Source: Ahrensia sp. (lineage in GTDB: Bacteria > Pseudomonadota > Alphaproteobacteria > Rhizobiales > Rhizobiaceae). From it: DNA of 10,720 bases. Below, piece after piece: positions 7,147 through 10,720 of this stretch. The DNA is taken from assembly GCA_024639025.1 (NCBI GenBank), contig JAHEJF010000026.1, positions 1 to 10,720 of the forward strand, read 5' to 3'. The notes beneath the pieces are model-generated. The model worked only from the letters and a program-made list of their open reading frames with translations. It had not been told where the DNA came from and searched no databases. Position 1 is the first letter of the stretch, and every line of letters starts with the position of its first letter. The translations under genes and the position numbers were made by a program.

Positions 7147-8754
7147 CTACGGGTTTTTGATGTATGCGTTCGGTCGCAGGTAGAACCACCAATTGATGGC
7201 GATGCAGACTGCGTAGAAGATCGCAAATCCATACAATGCGTATTCCGGCGTGCCAGCGCTGAGCTGTTCACCAAACACTTTCGGGATGATAAATGCGCCG
7301 TAGGCGGCAACCGCAGCTGTCCAACCAAGAACCGGACCAGCCTGCTCCTTGTTGAAGGCAACCGCAATTGTTCGGAATGTCGATCCATTACCAATGCCTG
7401 TGGCGGCAAACAGGATCAGGAACAGGCCGAGGAATGGCCAGAAAAACTGTTCCGGTGTCGCTGATGCGTATGCCGCTTGAATGAAGTAAGCAACACCCAG
7501 CGCAGATGCGACCATCACAACGGAAATCCATTGTGTAACGCGTGCGCCACCCAATTTGTCAGCCATCATGCCGCCAACCGGGCGGATCAGCGCGCCGATA
7601 AAGGGGCCCATCCAGGCATAGGTCAGCGCACTGGGTCCGTTTGGATTGGCCATATCGTGGGTCAACACACCATCCACCATCAAGTGCTGGAAGCCGAAGA
7701 CCACTTTGATGGTCAAGGCCAAGGCTGCTGAGTAGCCAATGAATGAGCCGAACGTCATCGTATAGATCACGGTCATTGCCCATGTGTGTTTGTTGCCAAA
7801 AATCTTGTACTGTCGAGTGAGGTTCTGACCGACTGCTCCGGGGATCATTTTGAGCAGCACGACAGTCAGCGCGATGACGATCGGCAAAACAATCCATTTG
7901 GACACCATCCAACCGGAGCCACCTACACCGGCTGGCAGCAAAAGCCACAGACCAAATGCGGCTGCAAAAAAGCCGACCAGCAACATGCCGGATATCGTGG
8001 CAAATGAACCAATGGGGCTTGGAATATCCGGTGAGACATGCTCATCGCGAATATTATTCATTCCCCACCAGCCAATGAATGCCAGCGGCACGAGTGCCAG
8101 GAGCCAAACAAGGCCGGCATTTTGAATATAGGTTTCTGTTCCAGCGGGGATCTTGCCGATCAGTGTGCCAGATGTGTTGACGAGAGTTCGGCTTTCACCA
8201 CCGAACAGGCCAAATGTCATGACCAGCGGGATGACGATCTGCATAGTTGTGACGCCAAAATTACCCAATCCAGCATTCATGCCGAGCGAATAGCCCTGCA
8301 TCTTCTTTGGAAAATAGAAGCTGATGTTGGACATTGAGGACGAGAAGTTGCCGCCTCCTATGCCAGACAGAAAGGCTAGGATCTGGAACTGCCATAGCGG
8401 AGTGTTGGGATTTTGCAATGCAATGCCTGCGCCAGCAGCAGGTATCATCAACAGTGCGGTTGTGAACACGATCGTGTTTCTGCCACCTGCGATACGAATG
8501 AAAAATGTGCTGGGAATGCGAAGCGTTGCCCCGGTAAGACCCGCAATCGCAGCCAATGTGAACAATTGGGACTTCTCAAAAGGGAAGTCGAGATTGATCA
8601 TCTGAACAGTTATGATCCCCCAGTAGAGCCAAACGGCAAAGCCGCAGAGCAGGCTGGGTATGGAGATCCAGAGATTGCGATTGGCGATCTTCTTGCCTTC
8701 GCCCTGCCAAAAGGCTTCATCTTCCGGATTCCAATTTCGTAGGTCTTGTCCCAC
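7147..8754 (-). CDS. narK2: NarK2-type nitrate/nitrite transporter (MFS)
   Basis: Major facilitator of the NarK nitrate/nitrite porter family, of the type expected to exchange nitrate for nitrite. The product has 535 residues. The substrate-binding arginines of E. coli NarK (R89, R305) have clear counterparts: R79 in ATLRIPSTF and R391 in ALIRPVGG. Signature stretches are GIGGGNFSSSMSNISFYFPK (131-150), NAGLGNFGVTTMQ (160-172) and TGIGNGSTFR (452-461). Between the N- and C-terminal halves there are two extra hydrophobic segments (about 250-275 and 284-303), giving about 14 membrane segments by eye instead of 12. The start is GTG (8754-8752) with AGGAG 7 bases upstream; no ATG in this frame is closer to the conserved WNPEDEAFW beginning. 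It sits between narK1 and narG. The NarK2 subtype is assigned from motifs and from pairing with NarK1, not from a tree. Confidence 0.92.
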   Translation of the reverse strand: MGQDLRNWNPEDEAFWQGEGKKIANRNLWISIPSLLCGFAVWLYWGIITVQMINLDFPFEKSQLFTLAAIAGLTGATLRIPSTFFIRIAGGRNTIVFTTALLMIPAAGAGIALQNPNTPLWQFQILAFLSGIGGGNFSSSMSNISFYFPKKMQGYSLGMNAGLGNFGVTTMQIVIPLVMTFGLFGGESRTLVNTSGTLIGKIPAGTETYIQNAGLVWLLALVPLAFIGWWGMNNIRDEHVSPDIPSPIGSFATISGMLLVGFFAAAFGLWLLLPAGVGGSGWMVSKWIVLPIVIALTVVLLKMIPGAVGQNLTRQYKIFGNKHTWAMTVIYTMTFGSFIGYSAALALTIKVVFGFQHLMVDGVLTHDMANPNGPSALTYAWMGPFIGALIRPVGGMMADKLGGARVTQWISVVMVASALGVAYFIQAAYASATPEQFFWPFLGLFLILFAATGIGNGSTFRTIAVAFNKEQAGPVLGWTAAVAAYGAFIIPKVFGEQLSAGTPEYALYGFAIFYAVCIAINWWFYLRPNAYIKNP

Positions 8755-8760
8755 TTTCTT

Positions 8761-8766
8761 TCTCCT
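8761..8766 (-). promoter_or_regulatory. Ribosome binding site that decides the narK2 GTG start
   Basis: On the minus strand the sequence reads AGGAGA followed by six bases and then GTG. This strong Shine-Dalgarno sequence at ideal spacing supports GTG at 8754 as the true narK2 start. Confidence 0.8.
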
Positions 8767-8795
8767 GTAATGGCTGTTAGTTCGCCAGCCGGTTT

Positions 8796-8822
8796 GATGA
8801 GCCCACCTCCGGCGGGCTCATC
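8796..8822 (-). repeat. Strong hairpin between narK1 and narK2
   Basis: Perfect 9-base arms GATGAGCCC (8796-8804) and GGGCTCATC (8814-8822) enclose 9 bases. In the nar mRNA the stem continues inward through a G-U pair and two C-G pairs to a GGA triloop, giving about 12 pairs. On the plus strand the same position is an A/C mismatch, so the structure is better in the nar direction. It starts 9 bases after the narK1 stop. AAACC follows instead of a U-run, so it is probably not an intrinsic terminator; an RNA stability or processing element is more likely (inference). Confidence 0.7.
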
Positions 8823-8831
8823 TGTAAATTC

Positions 8832-10238
8832 TCAACTCTGTTTGGCCGCTTCTTTGGACTTGAGTGTCTCTAGTGCGAGCTCCAGGTCGGCGTTGGCCTT
8901 GATCGCTTTCGCCTTGATGGTCTCAATATTGGCTGCTGCAAAATTCGCGCGCTCTTCATCCTCTTGGCGCGTTGAAAAACGAACCAGAAAGGCAAGAAAC
9001 GATGCGGCAGTCACAACCATGCCGATGATCAGAAACGCCTCAGACCAGTCGATGGCACCCTTGAACAAGAAGCCTGCCGCAACCGCGCCGGCATTACCTC
9101 CCGCGCCAACAACGCCAGCAACGGCGCCCAGGGCCTTTTTGTTAATGAAGGGAACGACCGAATAGGTGGCGCCCTCTGCCATCTGGGTGAATAGGGAGAA
9201 TACGATAAGCGTCGGAATCGCCAGGAACAGCACCTGCATCTGGCTGAACACCATCAATGCCAAGCCTTCACAGAACAGGCAGATGAAAAGCCAGAAGGCG
9301 CGGCCTTTCAGGCCCCACAGCGCGCCGTAATTGTCTCCGAAGATACCGCCGAGTGTTCTGGCAAAGATGTTCATCAGTCCGAACGATGCTGCCACACCAC
9401 CCGCGGCAACGAGGCCAAGGTCGAAATAGTCAGCGAAGTAAAGAGCCGCCACATTATTGACTGTCAATTCAATGCCAAAACATGCGCCATAGATCAGGAA
9501 CAGCACCCAAACCCGGCTGTCCTTGAGCGCTTCGAAGTAATCTGCAGTGACGCTCTTTTGCGGCGGCATCAAGCCTTTTGCACGCAACTCGGCGTAATTG
9601 CCGTCCGGCGCATCCTGGGTCAGGTGGTAGTAGGCGATACCGGTCAGGAAGATTGCGATACCAACAACCACCATTGACAGACGCCAGCCAACTGCTTCGG
9701 TAAAGCCAAAGCCAAGCACGAAAATCGAAAAGATCATCGGCATGACGAACTGGGTGACGCCGCCACCCAAATTACCCCATCCAGCGGATGTGGCATTTGC
9801 CTGTCCAACGACATTGGGCGCAAACATCACCGATGTATGGTATTGCGTGATCACAAAGGACGCACCAATTGCACCGATTGCCAGCCTGAACATTAGAAAA
9901 GTCTGGAAGTCATGAGCCAAACCAATGCCCATGACCGGCAAAGCGCCGAGTGTGAGCAGGCCCGTATATGTCAGGCGAGGTCCGATCCGGTCACAGAGCC
10001 AACCGATCAACAGTCGCGCAAAGATTGTAACAGCAACCGATGCGATAATCGTCCAACCGACCTGCTCTTTCGTCAGGTTCAACTCGTCGCGCACAATCAG
10101 CATCAGTGGTGCGATGCCAAACCATGCAAAAAAGCAAAGAAAGAACGAAAACCACGTCATGTGGAAGGTGCGGATTTGCACCATGGATATCTTGAAAAAG
10201 TTCCCCCACAGGCTGGTTGCTTTGTTTTGCAGTTCCAT
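8832..10238 (-). CDS. narK1: NarK1-type nitrate transporter (MFS, proton/nitrate symporter type)
   Basis: First gene of the operon. It is a major facilitator of the nitrate/nitrite porter family, and the NarK1 branch is known for proton-coupled nitrate uptake. The product has 468 residues and about 12 hydrophobic segments. Nitrate signature 1 is SAGWGNLGGGVTQ (151-163) and signature 2 is GAGGNAGAVAAG (378-389). Arginines R75 (FARLLIGW) and R294 (IFARTLGG) match the substrate-binding pair. The MFS loop motif GWLCDRIGPR (79-88) follows segment 2. After the last segment (about residue 420) comes a charged, Ala/Lys/Glu-rich tail of about 45 residues. The start is the ATG at 10238-10236 (MELQNKATSLW) with GAGGGGA about 8-9 bases upstream. 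The frame is open 49 codons further upstream, but that part overlaps the control region and does not look like a transporter. Paracoccus has NarK1 and NarK2 fused; here they are separate genes. Confidence 0.93.
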   Translation of the reverse strand: MELQNKATSLWGNFFKISMVQIRTFHMTWFSFFLCFFAWFGIAPLMLIVRDELNLTKEQVGWTIIASVAVTIFARLLIGWLCDRIGPRLTYTGLLTLGALPVMGIGLAHDFQTFLMFRLAIGAIGASFVITQYHTSVMFAPNVVGQANATSAGWGNLGGGVTQFVMPMIFSIFVLGFGFTEAVGWRLSMVVVGIAIFLTGIAYYHLTQDAPDGNYAELRAKGLMPPQKSVTADYFEALKDSRVWVLFLIYGACFGIELTVNNVAALYFADYFDLGLVAAGGVAASFGLMNIFARTLGGIFGDNYGALWGLKGRAFWLFICLFCEGLALMVFSQMQVLFLAIPTLIVFSLFTQMAEGATYSVVPFINKKALGAVAGVVGAGGNAGAVAAGFLFKGAIDWSEAFLIIGMVVTAASFLAFLVRFSTRQEDEERANFAAANIETIKAKAIKANADLELALETLKSKEAAKQS

Positions 10239-10305
10239 CGAACTGTCCCCTCTATTGTGTAACCCGATGCCAATTTCCAAATTTGTCAGGTCCCATGCCG
10301 ACAAG

Positions 10306-10323
10306 GTTTGGATGGCACCAAAC
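10306..10323 (-). repeat. Short inverted repeat in the narK1 leader
   Basis: GTTTGG (10306-10311) and CCAAAC (10318-10323) flank 6 bases. If transcription starts near 10331, as the FNR box suggests, this would form a stem close to the 5' end of the narK1 message. The stem is short and could be chance. Confidence 0.35.
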
Positions 10324-10364
10324 GAATTTGATGGGGCGACAATCCTCCTCTTTTCATTTGTGAA

Positions 10365-10380
10365 TTTGATCCAGATCAAA
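10365..10380 (-). promoter_or_regulatory. FNR-type box for the narK1 promoter
   Basis: TTTGATCCAGATCAAA contains a perfect TTGAT-N4-ATCAA core (10366-10379). The palindrome extends to 18 bases (10364-10381) with only the central pair unmatched. This is the recognition site of FNR/ANR/FnrP and related DNR/NNR/NarR regulators. Placing its centre at -41.5 puts the narK1 transcript start near 10331, about 93 bases ahead of the ATG, with a weak -10 (GATTGT, 10344-10339) where expected. Activation of the nar operon under low oxygen is inferred. Which family member binds cannot be read from the site. Confidence 0.88.
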
Positions 10381-10502
10381 TCCACAAGCTATTGAAGTAA
10401 AAACAATAATCGCATTGGAAAAATTTGGGTGTGCGTATGCAAAATGCAGTGAGCCCAACTGCGGAATACATTTGCCTCTTGAAAACTTGGTCAATTGGTG
10501 AC

Positions 10503-10516
10503 TTGATAAATATCAA
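10503..10516 (+). promoter_or_regulatory. Second FNR-type box, just upstream of the regulator gene
   Basis: TTGATAAATATCAA is another perfect TTGAT-N4-ATCAA palindrome. Its centre is only about 30 bases before the regulator ATG, too close for a classic -41.5 activator position unless transcription began inside the gene. It more likely overlaps the regulator's own core promoter and acts in autorepression or cross-repression, or acts at a distance on narK1 (inference). Confidence 0.8.
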
Positions 10517-10538
10517 CCCAATTTTTGGAGCCCATATC

Positions 10539-10720
10539 ATGCGTCCTGACGACCTTCCCCGGATTCGGGAGCTACCATTGTTCCAGAGCATGGACGTTGC
10601 GAGCTTTGAGGCGTTGACGAAGGCTGCCTACTTGCAGCACTTTCCGCCACAAGTGGAATTGATCCATGAGGGCGATCCCGCGGATTTTCTCTACATCGTC
10701 GTGGAGGGGGCTGTTGAACT
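10539..10720 (+). CDS. Crp/Fnr-family transcriptional regulator, N-terminal part (cut by right edge)
   Basis: Partial gene with 60 complete codons visible; the frame is open to the edge. The ATG at 10539 has TTGGAG 8 bases upstream. The protein starts MRPDDLPRIRELPLFQSM and continues into a cyclic-nucleotide-binding-type beta-roll, with HEGDPADFLYIVVEGAVEL at 43-61, typical of the Crp/Fnr superfamily. No cysteine occurs in the visible part, so the N-terminal cluster-binding cysteines of true FNR are absent. That points to the DNR/NNR/NarR side of the family. In Paracoccus a cluster-free regulator of this kind, NarR, is encoded next to the nar operon and mediates its response to nitrate/nitrite, so a NarR-like role is plausible here. 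The DNA-binding helix-turn-helix is not in the window, so no gene symbol is given. Confidence 0.88.
   Translation, partial: MRPDDLPRIRELPLFQSMDVASFEALTKAAYLQHFPPQVELIHEGDPADFLYIVVEGAVE

Larger units (their letters stand above)
8755..8831 (-). other. narK1-narK2 intercistronic spacer
   Basis: A 77-base gap between the narK1 stop (TGA, 8834-8832) and the narK2 GTG. It holds a strong hairpin just after the narK1 stop and the narK2 ribosome binding site. No promoter or FNR-type box is evident. Confidence 0.7.
10239..10538. promoter_or_regulatory. Divergent control region between the nar operon and the regulator gene
   Basis: A 300-base stretch without a gene between the divergent starts of narK1 and the regulator. 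It holds two perfect FNR-type palindromes whose centres are 137 bases apart, a short inverted repeat near the likely narK1 transcript start, and a Shine-Dalgarno TTGGAG (10525-10530) before the regulator. A small palindrome TGCA-AAA-TGCA (10438-10448) is probably chance. I saw no clear NarL heptamer array and no IHF site that I would defend. Confidence 0.8.

Noticed and set aside
10284..10352. AGGAGG-like purine run followed by TTG that could start a short leader peptide before narK1
   Set aside because: The spacing between the purine run and the TTG is far too short for initiation and the peptide has no features.
10239..10385. 49-codon N-terminal extension of narK1
   Set aside because: The extension runs through the control region up to the FNR box, has no transporter features, and a good ribosome binding site precedes the ATG at 10238.
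10479..10494. TTGA...TCAA pair (10479-10494) as a third FNR-type site
   Set aside because: The half-sites are incomplete and the spacing is wrong for this regulator family.
1..10720. CRISPR arrays, insertion sequences, tRNA or rRNA genes, phage or toxin-antitoxin genes
   Set aside because: No repeat arrays, transposase-like frames, or RNA gene motifs were seen; coding sequence fills nearly the whole window.

Overview
The window holds one nearly complete dissimilatory nitrate respiration cluster, almost all on the minus strand. Read in the direction of transcription (right to left) the order is narK1, narK2, narG, narH, narJ, narI, then the first 100 codons of a PpiC/parvulin-type peptidyl-prolyl isomerase that runs off the left edge. 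A Crp/Fnr-family regulator starts on the plus strand at 10539 and runs off the right edge. Gene order, protein style and GC content of about half (judged by eye) suggest an alphaproteobacterial denitrifier or nitrate respirer. I cannot name a genus from the sequence alone.

Layout: 1-301 N-terminal part of the isomerase; 306-1022 narI; 1025-1762 narJ; 1762-3300 narH; 3297-7079 narG; 7080-7146 a spacer with a hairpin; 7147-8754 narK2 (GTG start); 8755-8831 a spacer with a stronger hairpin; 8832-10238 narK1; 10239-10538 a 300-base divergent control region with two perfect FNR-type palindromes (TTGAT-N4-ATCAA); 10539 to the end, the regulator.

How it works together: NarK1 (proton/nitrate symporter type) and NarK2 (nitrate/nitrite exchange type) bring nitrate into the cytoplasm and return nitrite. 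NarG (Mo-bisMGD and FS0 cluster), NarH (four Fe-S clusters) and NarI (di-haem b quinol oxidase) form the membrane-bound nitrate reductase. NarJ is its assembly chaperone, and the isomerase probably helps maturation. The narG-to-isomerase genes overlap or lie within 4 bases of each other, so they look translationally coupled. The two transporter genes are set apart by spacers of 77 and 67 bases, each with a hairpin about 10 bases after the stop codon and no U-run. The FNR-type box in front of narK1 and the adjacent regulator, which has no cysteine in its visible N-terminus, point to control by low oxygen and by nitrogen oxides or nitrate/nitrite.

I found no undescribed system. The less routine points are the two FNR boxes in different positions relative to their genes, the paired intercistronic hairpins, a NarK2 with about 60 extra residues forming two additional hydrophobic segments, and a charged C-terminal tail on NarK1.
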